Source of the DNA: Mucilaginibacter lacusdianchii
GTDB lineage: Bacteria; Bacteroidota; Bacteroidia; Sphingobacteriales; Sphingobacteriaceae
NCBI RefSeq assembly: GCF_009770985.1
Contig: NZ_WSRW01000002.1
Span: 868,001-932,000, forward strand
Direction of reading: 5' to 3'
Length of the DNA: 64,000 nucleotides
Below, piece after piece: positions 9,483 through 19,313 of the stretch (positions are counted from its first letter, which is position 1; the number at the start of each line of letters is the position of its first letter). Made by a program: the position numbers and the translations under genes. Below the pieces are notes generated by a model. It did no database searches. It had not been told where the DNA came from and worked only from the letters and a program-made list of their open reading frames with translations.

Positions 9483-11528
9483 ATGAAACTTAAACATTTA
9501 TTTACAGCTATGCTGCTAGCAGCATGCATAGCGCCGGCTTATGCACAATCTAAAGCAGATGCTTGGGTAATCAGAACTGATAAAATAAACCCATCAAATT
9601 ATTACGGCATTACGGTAGCAAATGGGATGATCGGTGTAGTATCCGCACCGGAACCGTTTAAAATAAAGAGTGTAGTATTGGCCGGCACATATGACCAGTA
9701 CGGCCGCGGCAGGGTAAGCAATTTTCTGAACAGCTTTAACCTGCTTAATATGAACCTTGATATTAATGGCAGAAGGGTTTCTGCTGCAGGTTGCAGTAAT
9801 TTTAGGCAACAGCTGGATATGCATCATGCTGCATTCACCACCACTTTTGATTATGGCGACGAGGCTACCGTTAAATACACCTATTACTCATTACGCCAAC
9901 TACCGTTTTCGGTATTAATGGATGTAACCGTTACCGCCAAAAAAGATATCAATTTATCTGCCGCCAGCGTTATAGAAGCGCCGGATGCGCTACGCGAGGT
10001 ACAAAATTATTATAATGAAATTGACCGTCCGCACACTACCATCAGCCTGTTAACATCAACAGCCAAAAGTCCTACCGGAAAGTTGCAACTCTGTTCATCG
10101 GCCACCTTTTTATTTAGCGAGCCGCACGGTAACGAACCACGGGTGATACACGAAATGTGGGACAGCAACATGCACCTAATGCGGTTTGGAAAAGCACTAA
10201 AGGCTGGAGAAAGTTATACCTTTTCCATTACAGGTACCTCAATTTCATCCGCTCATCATGATGATCCTTTAAATGAGGCAGAACGTTTAACCATTTATGC
10301 AAAGCTGGAAGGGCATGACCGATTGCTTAAATTCCACAACCAGGCGTGGGACGAGCTTTGGAAAAGCGATATACAGATTGAGGGCGACGACCAGGCCCAG
10401 CAGGACATCCATAGTATGATGTACCATTTATACTCATTCTCCCGTGCCGGAACTGCTTTTTCGCCTTCGCCCATGGGACTGTCGGGGTTAGGCTATAACG
10501 GACATGTGTTTTGGGACACCGAGGTATGGATGTATCCAGCGTTACTGGTGTTACACCCTGAAATAGCCAAGTCGTTACTGGAATACCGTTTTGAAAGATT
10601 GGAAGCCGCCAAGCGCAATGCATTTGCCAATGGCTTTAAGGGCGCCATGTTCCCGTGGGAAAGCGCAGACAAAGGCGTGGAAGAAACGCCGGTTTGGGCC
10701 TTGAGCGGGCCGTTTGAACACCACATAACTGCCGATGTGGCTATTGCCTTTTGGAACTATTACTGCGTTACGCAAGATAAAACATGGCTTAAGGAACGGG
10801 GCTGGCCTATCCTTTCTGCCACTGCCGATTTTTGGGCCAGTCGTGTGGAGCGTAATGGCAAAGGGCACTATTATATTAAGAACGTGGTTGCGGCCGATGA
10901 GTGGGCAGAAAACGTGGACAATAATGCGTACACCAACGCGGCTGCGAAAGTAAATTTACAGTATGCCACGCAGGCAGCAAGAGTTTTAGGCATCAGCCCT
11001 AACCCAGACTGGGCTGTGGTTGCACAAAACATCCCGATACTTAACCTCCCAGACGGTGTTACCAAAGAGCACGAAACGTATAAAGGCGAAGGCATTAAAC
11101 AAGCGGATGTAAACCTACTGGCTTATCCGTTAAAAGTAATTACCAATAACCAGCAAGTAAAAAAGGACTTGGAATATTATGAAACGCGTATACCCAACGA
11201 GGGTACTCCGGCCATGACGCAGGCCATATTTGCATTGCTGTATTCAAGGCTGGGCAATGGCGATAAAGCTTATCACTTTTTCAAAGACGCTTATGAACCT
11301 AACCTGAACCCTCCTTTCAGAGTAATTGCTGAAACCAAAGGCGGAACTAACCCTTACTTTGCTACCGGTGCCGGAGGTATTTTGCAAAGCGTATTGATGG
11401 GTTTTGGCGGCTTGGATATTACCAATGGCGGAATAGTTCAGATTAAAACTACGCTACCACCCAAATGGCGGTCTTTGACATTAACCGGCATTGGTCCGGA
11501 TAAAAAAACTTTTGTTGTTAAGCATTAA
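9483..11528 (+). CDS. Secreted glycoside hydrolase family 65 enzyme (alpha-glucoside hydrolase type)
   Basis: A 681-residue protein with a cleavable signal (LLAACIAPAYA-Q). GH65 features are the (alpha/alpha)6-barrel block GHVFWDTEVWMYPALLVLHP, the FPWES segment and the catalytic region DEWAENVDNNAYTN, where E473 replaces the Glu of the phosphorylase GPDEYH motif. A second conserved Glu, E617, lies in AETKGGTNPYFATGAGG. GH65 members include inverting phosphorylases (one Glu, phosphate as nucleophile) and hydrolases (two carboxylates). This two-Glu layout resembles hydrolases such as the kojibiose hydrolase described from Flavobacterium johnsoniae (from memory; specificity is inference). Secretion also favours hydrolysis over intracellular phosphorolysis. 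Confidence 0.85.
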   Translation: MKLKHLFTAMLLAACIAPAYAQSKADAWVIRTDKINPSNYYGITVANGMIGVVSAPEPFKIKSVVLAGTYDQYGRGRVSNFLNSFNLLNMNLDINGRRVSAAGCSNFRQQLDMHHAAFTTTFDYGDEATVKYTYYSLRQLPFSVLMDVTVTAKKDINLSAASVIEAPDALREVQNYYNEIDRPHTTISLLTSTAKSPTGKLQLCSSATFLFSEPHGNEPRVIHEMWDSNMHLMRFGKALKAGESYTFSITGTSISSAHHDDPLNEAERLTIYAKLEGHDRLLKFHNQAWDELWKSDIQIEGDDQAQQDIHSMMYHLYSFSRAGTAFSPSPMGLSGLGYNGHVFWDTEVWMYPALLVLHPEIAKSLLEYRFERLEAAKRNAFANGFKGAMFPWESADKGVEETPVWALSGPFEHHITADVAIAFWNYYCVTQDKTWLKERGWPILSATADFWASRVERNGKGHYYIKNVVAADEWAENVDNNAYTNAAAKVNLQYATQAARVLGISPNPDWAVVAQNIPILNLPDGVTKEHETYKGEGIKQADVNLLAYPLKVITNNQQVKKDLEYYETRIPNEGTPAMTQAIFALLYSRLGNGDKAYHFFKDAYEPNLNPPFRVIAETKGGTNPYFATGAGGILQSVLMGFGGLDITNGGIVQIKTTLPPKWRSLTLTGIGPDKKTFVVKH

Positions 11529-11634
11529 AATACTAACTTTTCGCTCAAGTACAACCAATATATAAACGCTACCGGCTGTTTACGCCTCTAGCAAAAAAAC
11601 TACTGATTACCCATACTCTACATTGATTATAACT

Positions 11635-12975
11635 ATGAAAAGTTTCATAATCTTTTTGACAGGCCTTGCAATTCTGATTTCGTCTTGTAAAAAAAACGAT
11701 TACCAACAGATATTACACAATCCGGAATTGTATTCGAGCACAGTACATGAATTAAACAGTGTAGTTATGGGTAACAATTTCACCCCTGTTGTGGCTTCCC
11801 GAAATTACGCTTATGCTACGGTTGCAGGCTATGAGGCTATTGCGGCGGGGTATCCGAAACAGTACCAATCGCTTGCCGGGCAATTAAATGATTTTAAAGG
11901 TGTTCCGGCTGCTCCGAAAGGCAAAACAGTAGATTTTGAATACGCCGCCATACTTGCTTTTTGCGAAGTTGGGCAGGCCGTTACATTTCCGGAAGGAAGC
12001 ATGAAGTATTATATAGACAGCTTGAATACCCTGGCGTTAGACCATGGCATGCCCGAAGATGTACTAGCCAATACTCAGGCTTATGCAAAAGGCGTAGCCG
12101 GTGCAGTTATTAAATGGAGCAAAGGCGATAACTACCTGCGCACACGCAGTGCCTCAAAATTTACTGTTACCAGCGAAGATGGCCGCTGGATACCTACGCC
12201 ACCCATGTATGCGCAAGCTGTAGAACCGCATTGGATGGAGGTTAGACCAATGGTTTTAGACAGCGCCTCTCAGTACCGGGTGCCGCCGCCGCCTAAATTT
12301 GATGTAAAAAATAAAACCAGCAAGTACTACCAGGAGGTAATGTATATCAAAAACACGGTTGAAAACTTAACGCCCGAACAAAAGCACATTGCTGATTTTT
12401 GGGACGATAATCCGGGGAAAATGAATGTATCAGGCCATGTTCAGTTTATCACCAAAAAGTTTTCGCCTCCAGGGCATTGGATGAGCATCACCGGCATCGC
12501 CGCCAAAAAAGTACATGCTGATTTTGGCACAACGGTTTGTGCTTTTGCTAAAACGGCTATTGCGCTTTTTGATAGTTTTATACAATGCTGGGACGCTAAG
12601 TACCATTATAATACCATGCGCCCCGAAACGGCCATCAATAAATACCTGGATATTAACTGGCGCCCTTACCTGCAAACCCCACCATTTCCGGAATACACTT
12701 GCGGCCACTCTACCGTATCATCATCGGCAGCCGAAGCTTTGACCAGTGTTTTTGGGGATCATGTTGCTTACACAGACACATCAGAATTGGAATTTGGGAT
12801 TGAAAGCAGATCATTCTCATCATTCCGTGCCGCTGCGTTAGAAAATAACTGGGCTCGGTTTTACGGGGGAATTCATTTTCATAACTCCTGCCAGGTGGCA
12901 CATTATTATGGAAAAAAAGTTGGCGAGCTGGTGTCCAATAAACTAATTATGAAGAAGTCTGCGAGTAAGTTATAA
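11635..12975 (+). CDS. Vanadium-dependent haloperoxidase-like (PAP2 superfamily) lipoprotein
   Basis: A 446-residue lipoprotein from the ATG at 11635; a longer frame would need a TTG at 11623 and spoil the compact signal. The signal ends ILISSC with Cys18. The vanadate/phosphate pocket of the PAP2/haloperoxidase superfamily is recognisable near the C terminus: KYHYNTMRP, EYTCGHS in place of PSGH, then ARFYGGIHFHNS. Family members are haloperoxidases or acid phosphatases that use the same pocket; activity cannot be told from sequence alone. It follows the GH65 gene by 106 bp and converges with the GH127 gene 16 bp away. Confidence 0.88.
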   Translation: MKSFIIFLTGLAILISSCKKNDYQQILHNPELYSSTVHELNSVVMGNNFTPVVASRNYAYATVAGYEAIAAGYPKQYQSLAGQLNDFKGVPAAPKGKTVDFEYAAILAFCEVGQAVTFPEGSMKYYIDSLNTLALDHGMPEDVLANTQAYAKGVAGAVIKWSKGDNYLRTRSASKFTVTSEDGRWIPTPPMYAQAVEPHWMEVRPMVLDSASQYRVPPPPKFDVKNKTSKYYQEVMYIKNTVENLTPEQKHIADFWDDNPGKMNVSGHVQFITKKFSPPGHWMSITGIAAKKVHADFGTTVCAFAKTAIALFDSFIQCWDAKYHYNTMRPETAINKYLDINWRPYLQTPPFPEYTCGHSTVSSSAAEALTSVFGDHVAYTDTSELEFGIESRSFSSFRAAALENNWARFYGGIHFHNSCQVAHYYGKKVGELVSNKLIMKKSASKL

Positions 12976-12991
12976 TGCCCAAACATCTTTC

Positions 12992-15511
12992 TTATAAGGC
13001 TTTTACACTTAAATTGTCGGCAGTTAGTAATGCTTTATACGCTCTGAGGCCTACGCTGCCTGTCGCAAACTGGCTGTCTGTAGCGGTGATAACAGCTTGG
13101 TTAATACCGTTTATAAATACATCAAACTTGTTATTCACTGCCCTGACGGTAACCTTGTAGGTTTTGTTCATCTGGAGAGGAAAGGGTGCTGATGCGATAA
13201 CAGTCCACTGCTTATCGCCTGATTTGCCAAGTTGTATAATGCCTTTTTCGGCATTCAGACCTAAATAGTAGCCTTGATAAGCCTCAGAACCGATAGCCGC
13301 ATTGGTAACCCTGAAAATCAATCCGGCATCGCCTGCTGTGTTTACCGTAATATCAGCGTTATATTCAAAGTTTGAAAATCTGGTACCGGTTGCTATAACC
13401 TTTGTTCCGTTTCCGGAGCCACCGTCTTCGTTGGCTGCTGTGTGTATGGTCTTATCTTTACAATACCAGCCGCCGCCATAGTTTACTAACCGGCGATACG
13501 TATTGTCGTCAAAATTTTCCTGATAATTAGTAGTGATATACCTTTCATTTCCAATGGTTGGAAATATACTAAGGCGTAAACTTTCGGCGCCGAAAGGTAC
13601 AAGGGTAACTTCCTGAGTTTTTTCGGTGGATGTTACCGGGCTATATGGAACGTCTAAGGCAGCTGTTGCGTTGTCATCAATAGTCCACGATGAAATGCGT
13701 TTAGCCTTTATTTTTAAAGACACGGGCGTAACATCTTGCATAAATGGATTTTCGGGCATATTGCCTTTCACAAACTGAACACTATTTTCGAGAGCGCCTT
13801 TTGACAATACTAAACCATAATTCCAGGCCGAAGCCGTCGATATCTCCGTTTCATAAAATCCTTTAACCGGGAATTCTTTCACATGCTTTTCTGCCTGTTT
13901 TATTTTTAAGGCATAAACAAGCGGCCCACGCTCAACACTAACCGCATTATTTACCTGTGGCTGTAGCTGCAGGTGCATAGGAAAGTTAAGCACTACCTTA
14001 TCATCGCTTTTCCACTTTCTGTTGATTACCAACATTTGCCCCGGTTTAACACTTGTTATCTTTTGTCCGTTTACCAATACATTTGGGACTTTGCACCAAG
14101 CCGGAATACGAAGTTTGAGAGGAAACGATGCCGACTTTTTCAATGAAAATTTTAGCCGCACTTGCTCTTCAAAGGGGTAAGCGGTATCTTCATCAATAGT
14201 TACCTGCGTTTTGTTGGCTATATGGGTTGTTACGGCCATTGGTCCGTAGGTATTTACGGCCAGTCCGCCGTCGGGTGTAGCCAGCCAGCTATTTTTAACA
14301 AAGTAAGGCCAGCCCATGTGCATATTATACCGGCAACATGGGTAACCCGAATAAGGGCTTGGCACAATGCCATTTCCATAATCCTGATTAAAACCATGAG
14401 GCCCCGGCAAAGCCTGAACTTGGTTGGGTAAAGTATAATAAGTATGGTCTTTAAAATCTTTGCTGAATTGAGCAGGCAAAGCATTAAAGGCAACCTTTTC
14501 CAGCTGATCCCCAATATTTGCTTGATGACTGATTCTGAAAGCCGTTTCCAAGCTTTGCATCCATTCTACCACGGTACAGGTTTCCACACCTTGTACCGAA
14601 CTTTTGCCGGCCAAAAACTCGGTACCCGAACCCAACCCTTGTGGCTGCCCATGCTCGCGCATAATAAAGTTTATACCGTTTTGCATGGCATTGGCGTAAT
14701 ATGGCGAGGCATCAACCTGCGAATAAACCATCGGAAATTTTAAAGCCTCGGCAACACTTACCATGTGCCTGGTATGAAAATCGCGCCCGTAATAAAAGAA
14801 CTGATTATTGTTAAAAATATCGGCCCAAGGGTATGCCTGCGCTTTCAATTTATTCACCAAAGCAAGCAAATAAGTTTCTCCGGTTTGGTTGTACAACCAC
14901 AAAGCCACATCCATGTTGTCGCCGGCCCGAGACTTACTCCATTCGCGTAGTGGGTCTTGGTCCAGATTAGCCAGTTCGTATTTAAAGTATTTGGACATAA
15001 AAGGAATCACCCGTTTATCATTTGTAGCTTCGTAATAACTTTGCAAAGCGTACAAAAAAGGCATTCTGGGCCACCAGTCTTTCATTTTTACGGGTCCAAA
15101 CAAACCATTTTCTGCTTGATGGTTAAGCGTGTAGTCAATCCACTTTTGTGCCTTTGCCTTTAGGCCGGCATCATCCAGCGTATAGGCTAAGGCAACTAAT
15201 CCTTTTAAATAGTAGGGCGCTTTTTCCCAGCTATTACCGTCTCCGCCTAGCCAATCGGCATCTTTACCTAAATCGTTTTTACCCGGATACAATTCCTCGG
15301 CATGACCGGTGGCACCATCTTTCTGCAGTTCCAACTGCTTTTTTAACCACCCCTTCGCTTTAATACTTCCTAAAGGTAGCTGTGCATAGGAATCGGCTTT
15401 TAAAGGTGCCCTGTTAAAATAAATTGGCGTTTGCCCATAACAGGTTAAACCCGTTAAGCTTAATGCACATACACTAAATGAATACAGTATTGACTTGGCG
15501 GTTGAAATCAT
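12992..15511 (-). CDS. Secreted GH127 / DUF1680 family glycoside hydrolase with C-terminal LamG-like domain
   Basis: About 839 residues from the ATG at 15511, which gives a signal peptide (SVCALSLTGLTCYGQ); extensions to ATG 15541 or TTG 15550 look less likely. Residues 30-560 match the GH127/DUF1680 beta-L-arabinofuranosidase family. The zinc-cysteine site known for HypBA1 (Glu-x-Cys plus a Cys-Cys pair) is present as V-ETC-TVVEW near residue 310 and YP-CC-RYNM near residue 391. The last about 180 residues form a separate beta-sandwich (FEYNADITVNTAGDAGLIFR, GYYLGLN, FDVFINGIN) of the laminin-G/DUF1080 type, likely for carbohydrate binding. DUF1680 covers several specificities, so the substrate is only a guess. 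Confidence 0.88.
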   Translation of the reverse strand: MISTAKSILYSFSVCALSLTGLTCYGQTPIYFNRAPLKADSYAQLPLGSIKAKGWLKKQLELQKDGATGHAEELYPGKNDLGKDADWLGGDGNSWEKAPYYLKGLVALAYTLDDAGLKAKAQKWIDYTLNHQAENGLFGPVKMKDWWPRMPFLYALQSYYEATNDKRVIPFMSKYFKYELANLDQDPLREWSKSRAGDNMDVALWLYNQTGETYLLALVNKLKAQAYPWADIFNNNQFFYYGRDFHTRHMVSVAEALKFPMVYSQVDASPYYANAMQNGINFIMREHGQPQGLGSGTEFLAGKSSVQGVETCTVVEWMQSLETAFRISHQANIGDQLEKVAFNALPAQFSKDFKDHTYYTLPNQVQALPGPHGFNQDYGNGIVPSPYSGYPCCRYNMHMGWPYFVKNSWLATPDGGLAVNTYGPMAVTTHIANKTQVTIDEDTAYPFEEQVRLKFSLKKSASFPLKLRIPAWCKVPNVLVNGQKITSVKPGQMLVINRKWKSDDKVVLNFPMHLQLQPQVNNAVSVERGPLVYALKIKQAEKHVKEFPVKGFYETEISTASAWNYGLVLSKGALENSVQFVKGNMPENPFMQDVTPVSLKIKAKRISSWTIDDNATAALDVPYSPVTSTEKTQEVTLVPFGAESLRLSIFPTIGNERYITTNYQENFDDNTYRRLVNYGGGWYCKDKTIHTAANEDGGSGNGTKVIATGTRFSNFEYNADITVNTAGDAGLIFRVTNAAIGSEAYQGYYLGLNAEKGIIQLGKSGDKQWTVIASAPFPLQMNKTYKVTVRAVNNKFDVFINGINQAVITATDSQFATGSVGLRAYKALLTADNLSVKAL

Positions 15512-15687
15512 AAGAAGATAATGCAGAACTAATTGGTTCATCACCTGCAACTATCCAAAAGCAGACGACTTTGTTAACGTTAAGGTACAACGTATATAGC
15601 AAAGTTCAATGAAATAAATTTTTTACATCTGGCCTACGCAATGAGGACATAATAGCCTTATCATTTAATAGAGTTATCGTATTTGAA

Positions 15688-16368
15688 TTACCGGCACACG
15701 CCCTGCTCAATACCAAATGAAGAATGAAGATAGGTAACACCCAAGCCCCTAAGTACAAACCACAGGCCCAGGCACAGCATAAAATAAGGAATAACGTAAT
15801 TAAATTTGCGCCGTAAAACCGGCCCGGCGAAACCAGAACTAACAGTAGCAACAAGCATTAATGGTAAAGTACCTGTTCCGAACCAAAACATATACTGCGC
15901 CGCACTTACAGCACTGGTAGTATTTACTGCTCCTACCAGCGCCAGATAAACAAAACCGCAGGGTAAAAAGCCATTCAGCATACCTACAATTAAATGACCT
16001 GAGCGGCGGGTTAAGGCATAACCCAACAAACGGTTAAACGGAGCCAGCAATTTAGCTGCCATTTGCCCTTTACCTACCGATAGCTTAAACAGCCTGGTTG
16101 CGGCTGCCGCAATGATTAATATCCCGCTTAAAATACTTACCCATTGCTGCAAGCCTGCCAACCACAGCTGTTTGCCAATTAAGCCGATTAATAGCCCTAA
16201 AAACGTATAGCTAATGGTACGGCCCATGTTGTAAACCAGCTTATCCCAAACTAGCAACCACGTGCCGCCGCCATTTACCGGAACAGCAAAAGCCAGCGGC
16301 CCGCACATGCCTATGCAATGTACGCTGCCAAACAGGCCTATAAAAAAAGCTATTTCGTTGCTGCTCAT
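15688..16368 (-). CDS. Sulfite exporter TauE/SafE-family membrane protein of the cbb3 locus
   Basis: 226 residues from the ATG at 16368, which overlaps the ccoH stop as ATGA and is therefore preferred to the longer frame starting at 16419. It has about six membrane segments and the metal-ligand-like motif FGSVHCIGMCGPLAFA in the first helix, plus NGFLPCGFVY later. This DsbD/SafE-type protein is routinely the last gene of Bacteroidota ccoNOPGH operons. Its H-C-x-x-M-C motif suggests copper or another thiophilic metal passing to the oxidase (inference). The 137 bp that follow up to the GH127 start hold no gene. Confidence 0.83.
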   Translation of the reverse strand: MSSNEIAFFIGLFGSVHCIGMCGPLAFAVPVNGGGTWLLVWDKLVYNMGRTISYTFLGLLIGLIGKQLWLAGLQQWVSILSGILIIAAAATRLFKLSVGKGQMAAKLLAPFNRLLGYALTRRSGHLIVGMLNGFLPCGFVYLALVGAVNTTSAVSAAQYMFWFGTGTLPLMLVATVSSGFAGPVLRRKFNYVIPYFMLCLGLWFVLRGLGVTYLHSSFGIEQGVCR

Positions 16369-16787
16369 TGTAAATAAACTTCCTGTTCGTATTGGTAAGC
16401 TTTTTGGTGGCTTACCCACTCAAAGTGCAGTAACCATTGGCCTGCTGCCAGTTGTGCTAAAGGTATACGCATGGTGTTATCGGCATTGCTTTCAATAGTA
16501 AAGGTTTTATCCATGTGGCGGTCTGATGAGCGTTTAAACTTCAAAACGCCATCGGCAGGCTCTGTGAATTTTACGACCATTTCTTTGCCTGCAAAGCTAA
16601 TAAGCGGTTGTGCCTTATCGGTAACCACCTGTTTTTCGCGGGTGTATTCTTTATCAAAGGCCAAGCCTTTTTCGTAGTACTGTTTATCATAATCGTCTGT
16701 TGGCCGGCTCACCATATACACACCCATGCCTATGATAAACAGCATAAAAGTGGCCATGCCCGCAATGATTGATTTTCCCCAGTTCAT
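16365..16787 (-). CDS. ccoH: FixH/CcoH-type cbb3 oxidase accessory protein
   Basis: 140 residues with one N-terminal membrane anchor (SIIAGMATFMLFIIGMGVYM, about residues 5-24) and a periplasmic immunoglobulin-like domain. The sequence YDKQYYEKGLAFDKEY just after the anchor is typical of FixH proteins, which stabilise the assembling cbb3 oxidase. It begins 11 bp after the ccoG stop and overlaps the safE start by 4 bp, so the three genes are translationally coupled or nearly so. Confidence 0.88.
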   Translation of the reverse strand: MNWGKSIIAGMATFMLFIIGMGVYMVSRPTDDYDKQYYEKGLAFDKEYTREKQVVTDKAQPLISFAGKEMVVKFTEPADGVLKFKRSSDRHMDKTFTIESNADNTMRIPLAQLAAGQWLLHFEWVSHQKAYQYEQEVYLQ

Positions 16788-16798
16788 ATAGTTTAATC

Positions 16799-18178
16799 TT
16801 AATTAATCGGTCCGATGAAGGTGGTATTGGCAGAGCCTAGTATTTTGTTGCCTTGCACCACGTTTAGCTTGATATCTGTTTTGGCGTTATGAATACTGGT
16901 AGCTGGCACCAGTAAAAAGAACGTAATTTTGGTTGATTCTTCTTTAGCCAGTGTACCCGGTGTCTGTATATACTTGATTTTGATAGATGGATCATCAGCT
17001 ACCAGGTTAATATGCTGCGACTGGTTGGTTTTGTTAATAATATCAGCATTGTAAATATTGCTGATGTAGCCGCCCGGTTGCTCCTGGTATAATAAACCTG
17101 CCGAGCGCAATACCGTTAAGTCAATGTCGCTGCGCTGTAGAACAAAGTAAGCTAATACGCCAAACAAGACTACCATTACACTACTGTAACCTGCCATACG
17201 GGCGGTAAACTTTGGCTTAGTCTTTTTCTCTATGGTTTCTTCAGAGTAAAAGCCAATAAGGTTAAGTTCCCGGTTTATTTTTTCCATTACCTGGTTGCAG
17301 GCATCAATACAGGCGGTACAGTTGATACACTCCAACTGCGGCCCTTTACGAATATCAATACCTGTTGGGCAAACATCTACACACAAGCCGCAATCCACAC
17401 AATCACCTTTTGGCGCTTTGGTTTGCTGCCTTGAGCGCTTGCCACGCGGTTCGCCGCGCAGATAATTATAGGCTACCATAAGCGTGTGTTTATCTGTTAA
17501 TACACCTTGTAAACGGCCGTACGGACAAATTACCGTACAAACAATTTCGCGTGCCTGACTATAAACCAAATAGAAAGCAGCGGTAAAAATACAGATACTG
17601 ATAAAGCCTGATATATGTTGTGTTACCGGTTCGGTAATGATTTTCAACAGGCTTTCGCTGCCAATTACATAAGCCAAAAAGGTATTGGCAATAACAAACG
17701 ACAAGACAACAAATATCAAATGCTTGCTGGCCTTTTTCAGAATTTTTTCATTAGTCAGCGGCCCTTCATCCAGCTTGCGGCGTTGCTTGGCATCGCCCTC
17801 AATCCATATCTCAATTTTGCGGAAAACCATTTCCATAAAAATGGTTTGCGGGCATATCCAGCCACAAAAAATGCGACCAAAAGCAATAGTAAACAGCACT
17901 ATGCCCACTACAAAAGCCAGCATGCCCAGCACAAACAAAAAGAAATCTTGCGGCCAAAACACCTGCCCCAGTATTACAAAGCGGCGTTCAACAACATTGA
18001 ATAAAAAAATTGGGTTGCCGTTGATGCGTAAGTACGGACCGGCAAAAAAAAGAATGAGGTAAAAGTAACTTAACCAGGTACGGTATTGATAAAATTTACC
18101 CTTGCGAACAAGCGGATACAACCATTTACGCTTTTCGGTCTGCACGGTATCCGGCTTGCTCGTTTCAGATATCATCAT
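16799..18178 (-). CDS. ccoG: CcoG/FixG/RdxA cbb3 oxidase accessory ferredoxin, membrane bound
   Basis: A 459-residue membrane protein. Residues 35-220 hold several membrane helices with the conserved FGRIFCGWICPQTIFME and VCTVICPYGRLQG segments. Two [4Fe-4S] motifs follow (CVDCGLCVDVCPTGIDI and CINCTACIDACNQVM, about residues 258-300). After a further helix comes a C-terminal Ig-like domain. CcoG is reported to act in copper handling (Cu(II) reduction) during cbb3 oxidase assembly. Length and domain order are normal for the family. It lies 36 bp after ccoP in the operon. Confidence 0.95.
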   Translation of the reverse strand: MMISETSKPDTVQTEKRKWLYPLVRKGKFYQYRTWLSYFYLILFFAGPYLRINGNPIFLFNVVERRFVILGQVFWPQDFFLFVLGMLAFVVGIVLFTIAFGRIFCGWICPQTIFMEMVFRKIEIWIEGDAKQRRKLDEGPLTNEKILKKASKHLIFVVLSFVIANTFLAYVIGSESLLKIITEPVTQHISGFISICIFTAAFYLVYSQAREIVCTVICPYGRLQGVLTDKHTLMVAYNYLRGEPRGKRSRQQTKAPKGDCVDCGLCVDVCPTGIDIRKGPQLECINCTACIDACNQVMEKINRELNLIGFYSEETIEKKTKPKFTARMAGYSSVMVVLFGVLAYFVLQRSDIDLTVLRSAGLLYQEQPGGYISNIYNADIINKTNQSQHINLVADDPSIKIKYIQTPGTLAKEESTKITFFLLVPATSIHNAKTDIKLNVVQGNKILGSANTTFIGPIN

Positions 18179-18214
18179 GGCTATTCAGATAGCTTATAAT
18201 TAAGGGTATATTGT

Positions 18215-19123
18215 TTATTTGCTAACCACCATAGCGGTTTTAGCAGCGCTGCTGGTAGCGTCGTCGGTTTCTTTGTCGCCTTGTGGCTCTTTAGCGCCCG
18301 GCGGGTTGGTACCGTGTAATGATTTAATAAAGCTGGCAACGTCGGCTATTTGCTTAGGTGATAGCTGTTTTTCCCACGTAGGCATGCCTTTGGCCGTTAC
18401 ACCGTATTTAATAGTTTTAAATACATCTGCAATTTTACCACCATGCAGCCAGTAATCATCAGTAAGGTTAGGGCCAACTACGCCCTGACCTTTATCGCCG
18501 TGGCAAGGCATACAACTGGCTTTGAAAACAGCCTGACCAGAAGCCAGCACTGCAGGATCGGTTGATACAGTAACGGTACTTTCGTCAACCCGGTTAGCCG
18601 CTTTGGCTAAATAAGCTTCTTTTTCTTTAGCGGCAATTTTCATCTCTGTCACATATTCCTGATCCTGCAACTGCCCTATTCCCAACACGTGATAACCAAG
18701 TATATAAGCTACCGCAAACACAATGGTGATATAAAACAGGCCCATAAACCAGGCCGGTGTAGGGTTATCCAATTCTTGAATACCGTCAAAATCGTGCTCA
18801 ATCAGTATTGATTTTTCTTCAGATAACGGCTTTAGTGACAGCAGCTTGTTTATTACTTCTGCTTTTGGCTTTTTCACTTTGGCCGCTTTCTGTTCTGCTT
18901 CCATGGCGGCGTATTCTTCGCGTGTCATCAGCACTTTGGTAAGTGCTTTAAATGCCCGCAGCAAAACCACCATGGCCAATAGCACCAGCAGCAACACCAG
19001 CATAATAGCGCCATAGCCTATGTAATTTTTCACGTCGTTGGGCACCAGGCTATCGTCGGCTGCAAATGCTGGTTGTACAGCAAGTACAACCAAGCATATC
19101 AGCATAAATTTTAATCTTTTCAT
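18215..19123 (-). CDS. ccoP: cbb3-type cytochrome c oxidase subunit III (CcoP)
   Basis: 302 residues: an N-terminal signal (LVVLAVQPAFA), a membrane helix (YGAIMLVLLLVLLAMVVLL), a cytosolic stretch, a second helix with the FixP_N-type block LDNPTPAWFMGLFYITIVFA, then one c-type heme domain with CMPCH near residue 205 and a Met ligand in AKGMPTWE. Classical CcoP has two heme c domains; this short form with one CxxCH and an extra N-terminal helix is usual for Bacteroidota. It overlaps the ccoQ stop by one base. CcoP delivers electrons to CcoO/CcoN. Confidence 0.93.
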   Translation of the reverse strand: MKRLKFMLICLVVLAVQPAFAADDSLVPNDVKNYIGYGAIMLVLLLVLLAMVVLLRAFKALTKVLMTREEYAAMEAEQKAAKVKKPKAEVINKLLSLKPLSEEKSILIEHDFDGIQELDNPTPAWFMGLFYITIVFAVAYILGYHVLGIGQLQDQEYVTEMKIAAKEKEAYLAKAANRVDESTVTVSTDPAVLASGQAVFKASCMPCHGDKGQGVVGPNLTDDYWLHGGKIADVFKTIKYGVTAKGMPTWEKQLSPKQIADVASFIKSLHGTNPPGAKEPQGDKETDDATSSAAKTAMVVSK

Positions 19124-19311
19124 CAGGATAAGGTAGTATCGGGTTTAACAAAACTGTCGTGCAATGGCATGTCGCTCATGTAATCGTTGTGATCTTTGCG
19201 CGAACGGATGAGCATAATACTTACCACGATGAAGAACAGCAGAAATATGGCCAGTGAGGTGATCAGGTAAACCTGGTTGCCTGATATATTTTCGGTAAAC
19301 TGCTTAAACAT
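19123..19311 (-). CDS. ccoQ: CcoQ/FixQ-like small membrane protein
   Basis: A 62-residue protein with one central membrane helix (YLITSLAIFLLFFIVVSIML) followed by a charged tail (RSRKDHNDYMSDMPLHD). Size, topology and position between ccoNO and ccoP fit CcoQ, the small stabilising subunit of cbb3 oxidase. It starts 2 bp after the ccoNO stop and its own stop overlaps the ccoP start by a single base, which implies translational coupling. Confidence 0.85.
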   Translation of the reverse strand: MFKQFTENISGNQVYLITSLAIFLLFFIVVSIMLIRSRKDHNDYMSDMPLHDSFVKPDTTLS

Positions 19312-19313
19312 AA

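Noticed and set aside
12515..12901. Extra frames over the haloperoxidase gene
   Set aside because: Shadows of the catalytic region of the haloperoxidase-like gene.
17615..18062. Two overlapping plus-strand frames of 125-129 codons
   Set aside because: Antisense to ccoG, whose motifs are unmistakable.
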